A DNA stretch of 52,899 nt from Pseudomonas sp. GM48 (GTDB lineage: Bacteria; Pseudomonadota; Gammaproteobacteria; Pseudomonadales; Pseudomonadaceae): positions 1 to 52,899 of the forward strand of contig NZ_AKJM01000187.1 of assembly GCF_000282335.1 (NCBI RefSeq). The letters are read 5' to 3'. The notes under the pieces were generated by a model. That model was not told the origin of the DNA. It searched no databases and was given only the letters and a program-made list of their open reading frames with translations. Shown piece by piece: positions 1 through 7,827 of the stretch. The position numbers were made by a program, and so were the translations under genes. Each line of letters begins with the position of its first letter. Position 1 is the first letter of the stretch.

Positions 1-196
1 CCTCACTGGCCCAGTACGACACCGTAATCCCAAGCCCATCATCGCCCCGCGCCGATTCCACCCCGAGAAACCCCGGCTGTTCACGGGCCAGTTCCAGCAT
101 CTGTGCGGCCGCTTCGGCGTAACCCATATCGCCCTCGGTGCGCACCGAGGTGAAGATCACCGCGTAGTAAGGCGCCGCAGGCGTATCGGCGATCAT
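1..196 (-). CDS. Antibiotic biosynthesis monooxygenase (ABM)-fold protein, 5'-part only
   Basis: Reading the minus strand from the ATG at 196 gives about 65 residues before the window edge, beginning MIADTPAAPYYAVIFTSVRT. The segment that follows (GYAEAAAQMLELAREQPGFL, then GVESARG, then GITVSYWASE) is the typical pattern of small ABM-domain proteins: a helix ending in QPGFLG, then a strand with the SYW signature. Such dimeric ferredoxin-like proteins are heme-degrading or quinol monooxygenases or have no known substrate, and the substrate cannot be told here. The start overlaps the stop of the upstream amidotransferase-like gene (ATGA), so the two are probably translated together. The C-terminus lies outside the window. 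Confidence 0.75.
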   Translation of the reverse strand, partial: MIADTPAAPYYAVIFTSVRTEGDMGYAEAAAQMLELAREQPGFLGVESARGDDGLGITVSYWASE

Positions 197-900
197 GACG
201 AGCGCCCCGCACAGGCTTTGACAAATGCGCTGACCAACGGCGGCAAGACGCCCTTGAGCGCTGCTCGTTCGGGCTGGAACAAGGTCGCGGCAAAGAACGG
301 ATGGCCACTGAGTTCGACCGCGCGCAGTCCTTGTTCCGAATCGTGGCCGACGGCGTGAAGTTCCCGCTTGAGCAGCTCCCTCTCGAATTGCGGATTCACA
401 CCATAACGACAGCGATAGCCTTCACGTATCTCGGACGTTTCATACGCCTCGGCGATCAACGAACCCTCAAGCAAATGAATCGTATCGACCGCTTCCACCA
501 GCGCGCACGACAGTGGCGTCAGCAGCGCCCGCGTTGCATCGGGCACCGTCTCGCCGTGTTCGGCATCCGACCAGCCCAGCACATTGCGCGCATATTCCAG
601 CACCGCGTGTTGAAAACCACCGCAGGTGCCGAGGAAAGGTCGCTGTTGTTCGCGGGCAAAGCGAATCGCCAACAATGCACCGTCCATGTTGCGATACGGG
701 CTGGCCGGTACACACCAGAAACCATCGAATGTGTGCAGGGGTGTCTCGGCGTGGATTTCATCGGTGGCCAGCCACTGCCATTGCAGGTTCAGGCCAGCGT
801 GTCCGGCGATCATTTCGAGGGCGATGGGAATGGCCTGGTGGGCGGTGACTTGTGGGTCGTAGTCGCCGATCAGGGCGATGCGAATCTGACGGTTTTCCAT
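193..900 (-). CDS. CTP-synthase C-terminal-region-related (class I glutamine amidotransferase-like) protein
   Basis: This 235-residue protein has the fold markers of a class I glutamine amidotransferase, as in the C-terminal half of CTP synthase. The N-terminus IALIGDYD resembles the start of that domain, and FLGTCGGFQHAVLEYARN holds the nucleophile elbow with Cys93. The tail LFQPER is where the family motif F-H-P-E with catalytic His and Glu is expected; here Gln209 stands in the His position, so glutaminase activity is uncertain. It lacks the synthetase half of PyrG, so it is not CTP synthase. It is the first gene of a likely two-gene unit with the ABM-fold gene, which it overlaps by 4 bases. 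AGGCCCTC lies before the start; the divergent LysR gene begins 92 bases away and could regulate it. Confidence 0.78.
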   Translation of the reverse strand: MENRQIRIALIGDYDPQVTAHQAIPIALEMIAGHAGLNLQWQWLATDEIHAETPLHTFDGFWCVPASPYRNMDGALLAIRFAREQQRPFLGTCGGFQHAVLEYARNVLGWSDAEHGETVPDATRALLTPLSCALVEAVDTIHLLEGSLIAEAYETSEIREGYRCRYGVNPQFERELLKRELHAVGHDSEQGLRAVELSGHPFFAATLFQPERAALKGVLPPLVSAFVKACAGRSS

Positions 901-992
901 GAGGGCCTCTGCACTTGTTGATTCCTGGTGGCCACTATAGATTGGCGTTCACGCACTCAATATTGGCGTTTTCCCAAGTGATCAATGCAGCC

Positions 993-1856
993 ATGCAATA
1001 CCGACTGGATTACGCGGACCTGGCCCTGATCCTCGCCCTGGTGCGCGGCGGCTCCCTGGCCCGGGCCGCACAACTGCAGAAGGTGGACGTCTCGACGGTG
1101 TTTCGAGCAGTGCGCCGGCTGGAGGCTGCACTGGGTCAGCAATTGTTCGAAAAAAGCCGCGCCGGGTACCTGCCTACCACCCTCGCGCAGTCGCTGGCTG
1201 AACAGGCCGAGCGCGCTGAGCAGGCGCTGGAGGCGGCGCGCATCGGTGTGGAGCAGGGCGGTGAAGTGGTCAGCGGCATCGTGCGCCTGACCTGTACCGA
1301 TTCGGTCCTGCAAGAATTACTGTTGCCGGCGCTGGCGCAGTTCATGCCGAACTATCCGGCGCTGACGCTCGAGCTCAGCACGTCCAATGATTTTGCCAAC
1401 CTCAGCCGTCGGGACGCCGATATCGCCCTGCGCCTGACCCGCACGCCACCGGAGCATTTGGTGGGACGACGCCTGGCGGATATTTCCTACCGCGTGTGTG
1501 CCAGCGAGCGATATCTGCAATCGGTCAATACTACTGACCTGGCCTCATTGACCTGGATCGCCCCGGATGACTTCCTGCCGGATCACCCGACCGTTACCTG
1601 GCGTCGCCAGGCCTTGCCGGGCGTAACGCCGGGCTATCGCTGCAACAGCATGCTTTCGGTGACCGAGCTGGTGAGGGCGGGGCTGGGTGTAGCGGCGTTG
1701 CCGGACTTTTTGATTGGCGACGGATTACGGCCGCTGGGCGAGCCGTTGCACGGATACGACACCGCGCTGTGGCTGCTGACCCGTCCCGACTGCCGCGCCT
1801 TGCGCTCGGTGGTCACGTTGTTCGATGAGTTGGGGCGGGCGCTGAAACTGCCGTGA
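993..1856 (+). CDS. LysR-family transcriptional regulator
   Basis: The product has 287 residues. The N-terminus MQYRLDYADLALILALVRGG followed by SLARAAQLQKVDVSTVFRAV and RRLEAALGQQLFEK is a LysR winged helix-turn-helix (about residues 5-62) followed by the linker helix. The remainder is a periplasmic-binding-like effector domain (for example DIALRLTRTPPEHLVGRRLA and VTELVRAGLGVAALPDF). An in-frame upstream start at 915 would add 26 residues without LysR character, so 993 is preferred. It is divergent from the amidotransferase/ABM pair, the usual arrangement for a LysR regulator and its target. The effector is unknown. Confidence 0.85.
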   Translation: MQYRLDYADLALILALVRGGSLARAAQLQKVDVSTVFRAVRRLEAALGQQLFEKSRAGYLPTTLAQSLAEQAERAEQALEAARIGVEQGGEVVSGIVRLTCTDSVLQELLLPALAQFMPNYPALTLELSTSNDFANLSRRDADIALRLTRTPPEHLVGRRLADISYRVCASERYLQSVNTTDLASLTWIAPDDFLPDHPTVTWRRQALPGVTPGYRCNSMLSVTELVRAGLGVAALPDFLIGDGLRPLGEPLHGYDTALWLLTRPDCRALRSVVTLFDELGRALKLP

Positions 1857-1862
1857 AAGCGC

Positions 1863-2396
1863 TCAGGCCTGTGGCTCATCCTTGCGCACGAAATGTTGAT
1901 GCATTTCCGTGGTCAGGTTTTCGATGTGCTCGGTGAGGGCCTTGGTCATCTCCGTGAGGCGGGTGTTCTGTTCAAGCAGCTCCAGCAGTTGTGCGCTGTT
2001 TTTCGCGGCTTCCGCTTGACGCTCACTGTTGGCGGTCGCCAGCGCTTCGCGGTGCTGCGCATCGGCATCGGATTGGGCTTTGTCCCGTGCGGCCTGGCGA
2101 GTCTGGGCTAACAGAATCAAAGGCGCGGCATAGGCCGATTGCAGGCTGAAAGCCAGGTTGAGCAGGATGAACGGGTACGCATCGAAGTGGGTGACACCGG
2201 ACAGGTTGAGGCACACCCAGGCGACGACTATCAGCGTTTGTGCGCCGAGAAACGTCGGTGTTCCGAAGAACCGCGCAAAGGCTTCGGCGCGCAGGGCAAA
2301 CTTGTCATTGCCAAACGTCGGCGCCAAGTGGGCGTGAGGGCGATGGAAACGCAGGTGATCGACGGGGGCGGTGGTTTCGGTGGGCGTGGTGGTCAT
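1863..2396 (-). CDS. DUF1003-family membrane protein
   Basis: The product has 177 residues. After a soluble N-terminus with HRPHAHLAPTFGNDKFALRA come two hydrophobic segments: FLGAQTLIVVAWVCLNL and PFILLNLAFSLQSAYAAPLI. The FDAYPFILLNL-SLQSAYAAPLILLAQ region is diagnostic of DUF1003. The C-terminal 75 residues are charged and heptad-like (AEAAKNSAQLLELLEQNTRL), probably a cytoplasmic coiled coil. The function of the family is unknown. The gene converges with the LysR gene, whose stop lies six bases away. Confidence 0.85.
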   Translation of the reverse strand: MTTTPTETTAPVDHLRFHRPHAHLAPTFGNDKFALRAEAFARFFGTPTFLGAQTLIVVAWVCLNLSGVTHFDAYPFILLNLAFSLQSAYAAPLILLAQTRQAARDKAQSDADAQHREALATANSERQAEAAKNSAQLLELLEQNTRLTEMTKALTEHIENLTTEMHQHFVRKDEPQA

Positions 2397-2521
2397 GGTG
2401 TTCTCTGCATGGCGCTGGGACTGGGGCTCACTATAGCCCCGGCGCCAGTTTCATTCTGAAACACATTGCGGTGTTTGATTCAGAGAGACCAAACCTTCGA
2501 TAGCACGGCTGACATTGTCAT

Positions 2522-3133
2522 TTATTGCAACTGGTAGCAGGCCAGAAACATGTCCAGCGCGGATTCAGCCACCCGGTGTTGTTCATCGGGTGGCAAGCCC
2601 GGCTTGCCCATGGAAATCTGCGGCCAGAATGCAAAAGACTTGAGCAGGCCATGGATCTGTTGAGCAGCGAATTCGGGAGCCACGGCCTTCAATCGGCCAT
2701 CCGCTTGAGCGGCCCGAATCCACACCGTCAGCCCCTCTTCGCGCTCGCCCATGCGGGCCACCATATCCTGCGCCCGCTCCGGGGAATGAATCGTCGCCGC
2801 TATCGCCACCCGTGCCAGGTCGAGAAAATTGTCATCGCCCAAAATTTGCAACTTGGCCATCAGCAACTCGCGCAATTGGTCGCGCAAAGGCAAGTCGGGA
2901 CGGTAGGACGTTTCCTGTTCTGCCGTCACCCGGATCCATAGTTGATTGAGGATTTCGGCGAACAACTCTTCCTTGCTGGGGAAGTGGTTGTACACCGTGC
3001 GCTTCGACACGCCGGCAGTGGCAGCAATCTTGTCCATGCTGGTGATTTCGAAACCGTTGTCACGGAATTCGTTGATCGCGGCTTGAATGATCGCTTGGCG
3101 TTTTCGGTCGGTGAGGCGCTGTGGAGCTGTCAT
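2522..3133 (-). CDS. TetR/AcrR-family transcriptional repressor
   Basis: The product has 203 residues. Residues about 10-56 form the TetR DNA-binding domain (RQAIIQAAINEFRDNGFEIT, then SMDKIAATAGVSKRTVYNHF, then PSKEELF). The C-terminal half resembles the AefR-like ligand-binding domain, with MVARMGEREEGLTVWIRAAQ and AAQQIHGLLKSFAFWPQI. It is divergent from the metallo-beta-lactamase-fold hydrolase at 3350. Two similar 16-bp palindromes lie in the 216 bp between them, which suggests that it represses itself and perhaps that neighbour. The ligand is unknown. Confidence 0.88.
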   Translation of the reverse strand: MTAPQRLTDRKRQAIIQAAINEFRDNGFEITSMDKIAATAGVSKRTVYNHFPSKEELFAEILNQLWIRVTAEQETSYRPDLPLRDQLRELLMAKLQILGDDNFLDLARVAIAATIHSPERAQDMVARMGEREEGLTVWIRAAQADGRLKAVAPEFAAQQIHGLLKSFAFWPQISMGKPGLPPDEQHRVAESALDMFLACYQLQ

Positions 3134-3164
3134 AAGTACGCTTCGGCAGGAAGAAGGGGAGAAT

Positions 3165-3180
3165 TACACTCAGCAGTTTA
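3165..3180. promoter_or_regulatory. Second TetR operator-like palindrome
   Basis: TACACTCAGCAGTTTA matches the better palindrome at 3212-3227 at 13 of 16 positions. It lies 32 bp upstream of the tetR start. The spacing between the two centres is 47 bp. Binding by the adjacent TetR protein is inferred. Confidence 0.45.
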
Positions 3181-3211
3181 CTTGTCATCGACTTTGATGC
3201 AACCTAGAAAC

Positions 3212-3227
3212 TACACTGTGCAGTGTA
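3212..3227. promoter_or_regulatory. TetR operator-like inverted repeat
   Basis: TACACTGTGCAGTGTA is an inverted repeat with 7-bp arms around a 2-bp centre. It lies in the divergent promoter region between the tetR gene and the hydrolase gene, as expected for a TetR-family operator. No other feature explains it. Confidence 0.6.
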
Positions 3228-3349
3228 ATGTTTTGTTAATCCTGCCCAGTAAAAAATAGAAAGTCCGGCTGATGCGTGCGTGCCTTGGCCATTTATCGTC
3301 CCACCGTGAGAAGCCGAAATGTTTACGGTTTCTCTGGAGCTATCCAGTT

Positions 3350-4408
3350 ATGGCCAATTCAAGTTCCCCAACGGATAACGCCTCTACGCCTGAAGCTTCT
3401 CGTCAGGTCGAGGGAGCCTACCGAAATCATGCGCCTGTGAAGCGCGAAGGCTTTCGCAAGACGCTACGGATCCTGTGGAATATGATCTTCCACAAACCGC
3501 GTGACACGCGCCCGAGCGCGCCCGTCCCGGTGCAGGCCCTGACTCAAGCCGCGCTGATCGCAGCGCCCAACCACAGTGTTTATCGCCTGGGCCACTCCAC
3601 GGTGTTGCTCAAGCTGCGCGACAAGTTCTGGATCACCGACCCGGTCTTCGCCGAGCGAGCCTCCCCGGTGCAATGGGCCGGCCCCAAGCGTTTCCACCAG
3701 CCACCGATCAGCCTGGAACAATTGCCACCGATTGAAGCGGTGATCCTGTCCCACGACCACTACGACCACCTGGATCATCAGGCGGTGCTGAAGCTCGCGG
3801 ACAAGACCAAATACTTCCTTACACCACTTGGCGTAGGCGATACCCTGATCAAGTGGGGCATCGACGCCAGCAAAGTCCGCCAACTGGATTGGTGGCAAGG
3901 CACGGAAGTCGATGGCATCCGGTTCATCGCCACCCCATCGCAGCACTTTTCCGGCCGTGGCCTGTTCGACAGCAACAGCACCCTCTGGGCCTCGTGGGTG
4001 ATGATCGACGGCGATACACGCATCTTCTTCAGCGGCGACAGCGGCTACTTCGACGGTTTCAAACGCATCGGCGAACAGTACGGCCCATTCGATCTGACCC
4101 TGATGGAAACCGGTGCCTACAACGTCGACTGGCCGCACGTGCACATGCAACCCGAACAAACCCTGCAAGCCCACATCGACCTCAAGGGCCGCTGGCTGTT
4201 GCCGATCCACAACGGCACGTTCGACCTGTCGATGCACGCCTGGTACGAGCCTTTCGATCGCATCCTGGCCCTGGCCTGGGAGCGCAGTGTTTCAATTACC
4301 ACGCCGCAGATGGGCGAGGCGTTCAACTTGATGCATCCGCAGCGTGGTGGTGCGTGGTGGTTGGCGGTTGAACAACAGGTGTATCAGGATCAACAGAGCG
4401 TTGGGTGA
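3350..4408 (+). CDS. Metallo-beta-lactamase-fold hydrolase (UlaG / NAPE-PLD-like)
   Basis: The product has 352 residues from the start MANSSSPTDN, preceded by CTGGAG; a start at 3272 would add 26 atypical residues. The core begins at YRLGHSTVLLKLRDKFWITD. The metal-binding motif is SHDHYDHLDH, with His135, His137, Asp139 and His140. FFSGDSGYFDGF supplies the bridging Asp and LPIHNGTFDL a late metal-ligand His. The leader RNHAPVKREGF and the MxxFHKP stretch resemble N-acyl-phosphatidylethanolamine phospholipase D-like and L-ascorbate-6-phosphate lactonase-like proteins, so a phosphodiester or lactone substrate is possible but not shown. No signal peptide is visible. It is divergent from tetR with operator-like sites between. 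Confidence 0.85.
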   Translation: MANSSSPTDNASTPEASRQVEGAYRNHAPVKREGFRKTLRILWNMIFHKPRDTRPSAPVPVQALTQAALIAAPNHSVYRLGHSTVLLKLRDKFWITDPVFAERASPVQWAGPKRFHQPPISLEQLPPIEAVILSHDHYDHLDHQAVLKLADKTKYFLTPLGVGDTLIKWGIDASKVRQLDWWQGTEVDGIRFIATPSQHFSGRGLFDSNSTLWASWVMIDGDTRIFFSGDSGYFDGFKRIGEQYGPFDLTLMETGAYNVDWPHVHMQPEQTLQAHIDLKGRWLLPIHNGTFDLSMHAWYEPFDRILALAWERSVSITTPQMGEAFNLMHPQRGGAWWLAVEQQVYQDQQSVG

Positions 4409-4538
4409 GGCGGCTACAGATCGCGACGAACTTTCGTGCAAGAGCTGGTGACCTGAGATGACGGAAAATTCCGACTGATTCTTTAGGCTGAAAAGCGGGT
4501 GAAATCATTCACTCGAAATCAGTCAGAAGGATTTTTAC

Positions 4539-6062
4539 ATGGAAGTAACGTTAAACAGCTGCATGACGCGGCTGGCCAGGATTGTCCTGTTATCGATGGC
4601 CACCAGCGCAGCCTATGCGCAGACCCCGGCGGTTGAAACCAGGCTGGAATACCTGAGTGTCGATGAACTCAACCAGCGGATGGATCGCGGTCAGTTGAAT
4701 TCCGTAACGCTGGTTCGGCACTTGTTGCAACGGATCGAAAGGCTGGACAAGCAAGGCCCGGCGATCAACGCAATCATCGAGCTGAACCCTGATGCATTGG
4801 AGATTGCCAAGTCCCTGGATCGGGAGCGCAAAAACGGGCACGTCCGCGGACCGCTGCATGGCATTCCGGTGCTGCTCAAAGACAACATCGATACCTCCGA
4901 TTCGATGCAGACCAGCGCCGGATCGTTGGCCCTGGTCGGGCAACCTGCTGCGCAGGATGCCTTTATCGTGCAGCGCCTAAGGGGCGCCGGAGCGGTCATT
5001 CTCGGAAAAACCAACCTCAGCGAGTGGGCCAACTTTCGCGATCCGGCCATTCCCGATGGCTGGAGCGGCCGAGGCGGACAAACCAGAAATCCCCATCTGC
5101 TTAGCGCAACACCCTGCGGCTCAAGTTCGGGCTCGGGCGCAGCGGTCGCGGCGGGGTTCGCTCCGCTGACGGTTGGGACTGAGACGATCGGTTCGATTAT
5201 CTGTCCTGCGTCACTCAATGGTGTGGTCGGCCTCAAACCGACGGTGGGTTTACTCAGCCGCAGTGGCATTGTTCCCGTGACGCACAAACTCGATACGCCA
5301 GGGCCGATGGTTCGCAGCGTTCGCGACGCTGCATTATTGCTGAACGCCATGGCCGGCAATGATCCAGCTGACCCGATCAACAAACCGTCAGGCGTCAATA
5401 CAACGGACTACACGGCTCTACTGCGTCCTGATGCATTGGCGGGGCGCCGTATCGGTTTCCCGTTGAAGTTCGACAATAGCGCTGAGGGGGTTGAAAGTGA
5501 TCCGCAGTTTTCCAGGGCTCTGGAGGTCATGCAGGCTGCCGGCGCAATTCTGATCCCCGTGGAACTCACTGATCCGTTATCGGAGCAGGTAGATGAGGCG
5601 CTATGGATGGGTATCAAGCGTGACTTGCCGAGGTATCTGGCGACCCGAACCGCAATGGCTGCCCCCACACTGGAAGCTATCGTGCGTTTTAACAAGGACA
5701 CGCCTGGCAACCCGGATTACGGACAAAGCATCCTGAGCGCGGTCAACACCATCGATTTCGACGAGCGCACGTACAACAAGCTGTGGCGGAAAATCCAGCA
5801 CGAAAACGCCGCTGTCATCGACGGCTTACTGAACACCCATCAACTCGACGCCTTGGTGCTCGACGTCGGCTCCCCCGGTTTGAACGTCATTGCGCTAGCA
5901 GGCTACCCCGGCATCATGATGCCGTCAGGAGTGGACGCTGACGGCGTTCCGACCTCAGTGTTTTTCTACGGTGCCCCTTGGAGTGAGGCCAGACTTCTGG
6001 CGATGGCTTACAGCTATGAACAAGCCTCACATGCGCGTCAGGCACCTGCATTCAAACCATAG
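4539..6062 (+). CDS. Exported amidase-signature family enzyme
   Basis: The product has 507 residues. An N-terminal hydrophobic stretch ending AAYA before Gln28 looks like a Sec signal peptide, so the enzyme is probably periplasmic. The Met at residue 9 would give a more conventional signal peptide, but AGAAGG lies in front of 4539. The amidase-signature triad is visible: Lys114 in LLKDNIDT, a Ser in the Gly/Ser-rich loop TPCGSSSGSGAA (Ser195 by spacing), and Ser219 in ETIGSIICPAS. It hydrolyses an amide bond by family; the substrate is unknown. Unlike GatA, it is exported and has no gatB/gatC beside it. It stands alone between the hydrolase and the xre gene. Confidence 0.87.
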   Translation: MEVTLNSCMTRLARIVLLSMATSAAYAQTPAVETRLEYLSVDELNQRMDRGQLNSVTLVRHLLQRIERLDKQGPAINAIIELNPDALEIAKSLDRERKNGHVRGPLHGIPVLLKDNIDTSDSMQTSAGSLALVGQPAAQDAFIVQRLRGAGAVILGKTNLSEWANFRDPAIPDGWSGRGGQTRNPHLLSATPCGSSSGSGAAVAAGFAPLTVGTETIGSIICPASLNGVVGLKPTVGLLSRSGIVPVTHKLDTPGPMVRSVRDAALLLNAMAGNDPADPINKPSGVNTTDYTALLRPDALAGRRIGFPLKFDNSAEGVESDPQFSRALEVMQAAGAILIPVELTDPLSEQVDEALWMGIKRDLPRYLATRTAMAAPTLEAIVRFNKDTPGNPDYGQSILSAVNTIDFDERTYNKLWRKIQHENAAVIDGLLNTHQLDALVLDVGSPGLNVIALAGYPGIMMPSGVDADGVPTSVFFYGAPWSEARLLAMAYSYEQASHARQAPAFKP

Positions 6063-6161
6063 AAATGCACTAAGCAAAAACCACCTCAAGCCGGCTCGCC
6101 TTTCGTGATCGGGGGGCCGGTTTGACGACGATTTGCACGTGGCCTACGAAATTTTCGGCGC

Positions 6162-6479
6162 TCACTCCACCATCGTAAAATCCGCCCGCCCCACCGGATT
6201 CGGCGTCGACCCTTTCACATTCATTCCGCGACCCGGTGCAAACCCCGGGAAGAACACCAACCCTTCCGATTCGAACCGATAGGCCAACGCCAAACGAGTG
6301 ACATCCAGCACCTCACGCTTCGCCTCGAAACGCTGAATGGCATCAACCGAAACCCCGGCTTCCCGGGACAACTCATCCACACTCCAGCCCAGCATCGCTC
6401 GGGCCTGGGCGCAGTGGGCCGGGGTGAATTGGAAGAGGGCGATACGTTCCAGGGTGATTTTCATCGCTTGAGAGGCCAT
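6162..6479 (-). CDS. Small Xre-type helix-turn-helix regulator
   Basis: The product has 105 residues. Residues about 18-60 (CAQARAMLGWSVDELSREAG then VSVDAIQRFEAKR) form a Cro/C1-type HTH. The tail GLVFFPGFAPGRGMNVKG is typical of short stand-alone Xre proteins in proteobacteria. The first ATG is supported by GGAGAA four bases before it; an internal Met6 is the alternative start. A LexA-type CTG-N10-CAG site lies 38 bp upstream of the start. The next gene upstream on the same strand is the zinc-finger-like hypothetical protein. Its targets are unknown. Confidence 0.8.
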   Translation of the reverse strand: MASQAMKITLERIALFQFTPAHCAQARAMLGWSVDELSREAGVSVDAIQRFEAKREVLDVTRLALAYRFESEGLVFFPGFAPGRGMNVKGSTPNPVGRADFTMVE

Positions 6480-6516
6480 GGTGTTCTCCGGGCTCGAGAG
6501 TGTTGGTCAAAATATA

Positions 6517-6532
6517 CTGTGTTTTTGTACAG
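6517..6532 (-). promoter_or_regulatory. LexA-box-like site before the xre gene
   Basis: Read on the minus strand the site is CTGTACAAAAACACAG. It fits the gammaproteobacterial LexA pattern CTG-N10-CAG, with an AT-rich centre and with the outer bases extending the palindrome (ACTGT...ACAGT). A TATATT hexamer follows directly, so a bound repressor would cover the promoter core of the xre gene. The match is seen; LexA control is inferred. Confidence 0.55.
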
Positions 6533-6598
6533 TTGTTTTGAGCCCGGATCAAACTCATTTTTTGATTTGTCTTTTCAGACAGACGAACGGCGCAGCGT

Positions 6599-7564
6599 TT
6601 ATTTGTCCGCCAACCCCGGCGCCTCCCGCACAATAAAGTGATCCAGATTCTCAATGCTGGCGCTGAACACCCCGAACGTCTGCTCGGGGTTTTTCTTGCT
6701 CGGTACCTGCTTCAGCTCGGGCGTTACGCCATAAAAGAAGCAATACAACTCCCGCCCACTCTCGATGGCATGTTTGATCTCTTCGAGGAACGCCTTGCGC
6801 TTGCGGTAGCTGTCGATCAGCTTCTTGCTCAGGTAAACATTGACCGAGTACGGCTTTTTCTCGAACCAGACCTTTTTCTCGAAGTCGATGCGAAAGCTCT
6901 GGGTGTAGTCCTTGATCTCCTTGATCTTGCCCCAGTAGATCAGCCCCTTGTTGTCTTGCAGGTATTCGATCTTCTTGAAGAACGAGGCGTAAGGCGCGGT
7001 GTGCTCGCCAATCTTCAGCTGCACGCGCTTGAGCAAATCCTTGTCGTCGAAGTTTGAAACAAAGCATTCCACCGGGTGGGCAAAGATGCTGGTCTTGTCC
7101 GGTGCAGATTCCCTGCCCGGTTGCTCGACATTGTCTGCCACCGACGGCGTTAGCGACTCATCACGCACCCCATCCGCCGCGACCTTCGGACTGGACGGCT
7201 TACGCACATACTCACGCCGAGTCAGTAACAATTCCGACGGGAAATTTTCCTCGCGACTGTCATCCGTTTCCGCCTCATCCACACCCGACGCCGGCGTCTT
7301 CAAGCTGACATAAGGGCAGCCCTCGACATGCCGCGTACTCGGCAGGTTCTTGAAGTGCGGCGTACGCACGTAATTCACATTCTTGGCGTTGAACGTGCCC
7401 AGCTCATTGGTCGCATCGAACGCCAGGCGACAGGCATCGTTGGGGCACTGGAAGTGTTCCCTGGCGGAGTCGAAATCCATCGTCTCGTCGAAATTCAGAT
7501 CCCGCACGTCGTAGATCGACAACTTGTCGTTGAGGCTGAGGCAGTAGGCGAGGTCGAATTTCAT
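6599..7564 (-). CDS. Hypothetical protein with CoiA-like zinc-binding N-terminus
   Basis: The product is 321 residues from the start MKFDLAYCLSLND (7564); a longer frame to 7660 looks non-coding. Near residues 40-90 there is a FQCPNDACRLAF pair of Cys residues, then PHFKNLP and HVEGCPY. This is a C-x4-C ... H ... C arrangement similar to the N-terminal zinc finger of competence protein CoiA and related proteins. A low-complexity acidic and Ser-rich middle follows. The C-terminal domain is basic and aromatic (GLIYWGKIKEIKDY, VYLSKKLIDSYRKRKAFLEE) and could bind nucleic acid, but I do not recognise it. No transmembrane segment is seen. It sits upstream of the xre gene on the same strand. Confidence 0.7.
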   Translation of the reverse strand: MKFDLAYCLSLNDKLSIYDVRDLNFDETMDFDSAREHFQCPNDACRLAFDATNELGTFNAKNVNYVRTPHFKNLPSTRHVEGCPYVSLKTPASGVDEAETDDSREENFPSELLLTRREYVRKPSSPKVAADGVRDESLTPSVADNVEQPGRESAPDKTSIFAHPVECFVSNFDDKDLLKRVQLKIGEHTAPYASFFKKIEYLQDNKGLIYWGKIKEIKDYTQSFRIDFEKKVWFEKKPYSVNVYLSKKLIDSYRKRKAFLEEIKHAIESGRELYCFFYGVTPELKQVPSKKNPEQTFGVFSASIENLDHFIVREAPGLADK

Positions 7565-7687
7565 GTCGGCTTCCAAATCCTTTAGATGAACAGCTTCCAG
7601 TGATGACGCATTCGAAGCAATAGCTACACTGAGATCACTTCGATATCGCCAAGCCTGCACAGCCCATCAACGAGGGAATGCTCAACT

Positions 7688-7785
7688 GTAGGAGCGAGCT
7701 TGCTCGCGATGGTCGTTAACGATGCAGCGTGTTTACTGACTAAACGCGGCGCTCTTGAGTACATCGCGAGCAAGCTCGCTCCTAC
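7688..7785. repeat. REPIN (inverted REP doublet), GTAGGAGCGAGC type
   Basis: GTAGGAGCGAGCTTGCTCGC at the left is repeated in inverse orientation at the right end, with about 50 bp between. This is the P. fluorescens REP doublet architecture mobilised by RAYT transposases. It lies between the hypothetical protein and the sulP gene. Confidence 0.85.
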
Positions 7786-7827
7786 AAAATTTTTAAATGA
7801 ACAGCATTACATCAAAGAGGGCGGTTT

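Noticed and set aside
6072..6125. Terminator after the amidase gene
   Set aside because: AAGCCGGC and GCCGGTTT can pair but the loop is long and no T-run follows; too weak to list.
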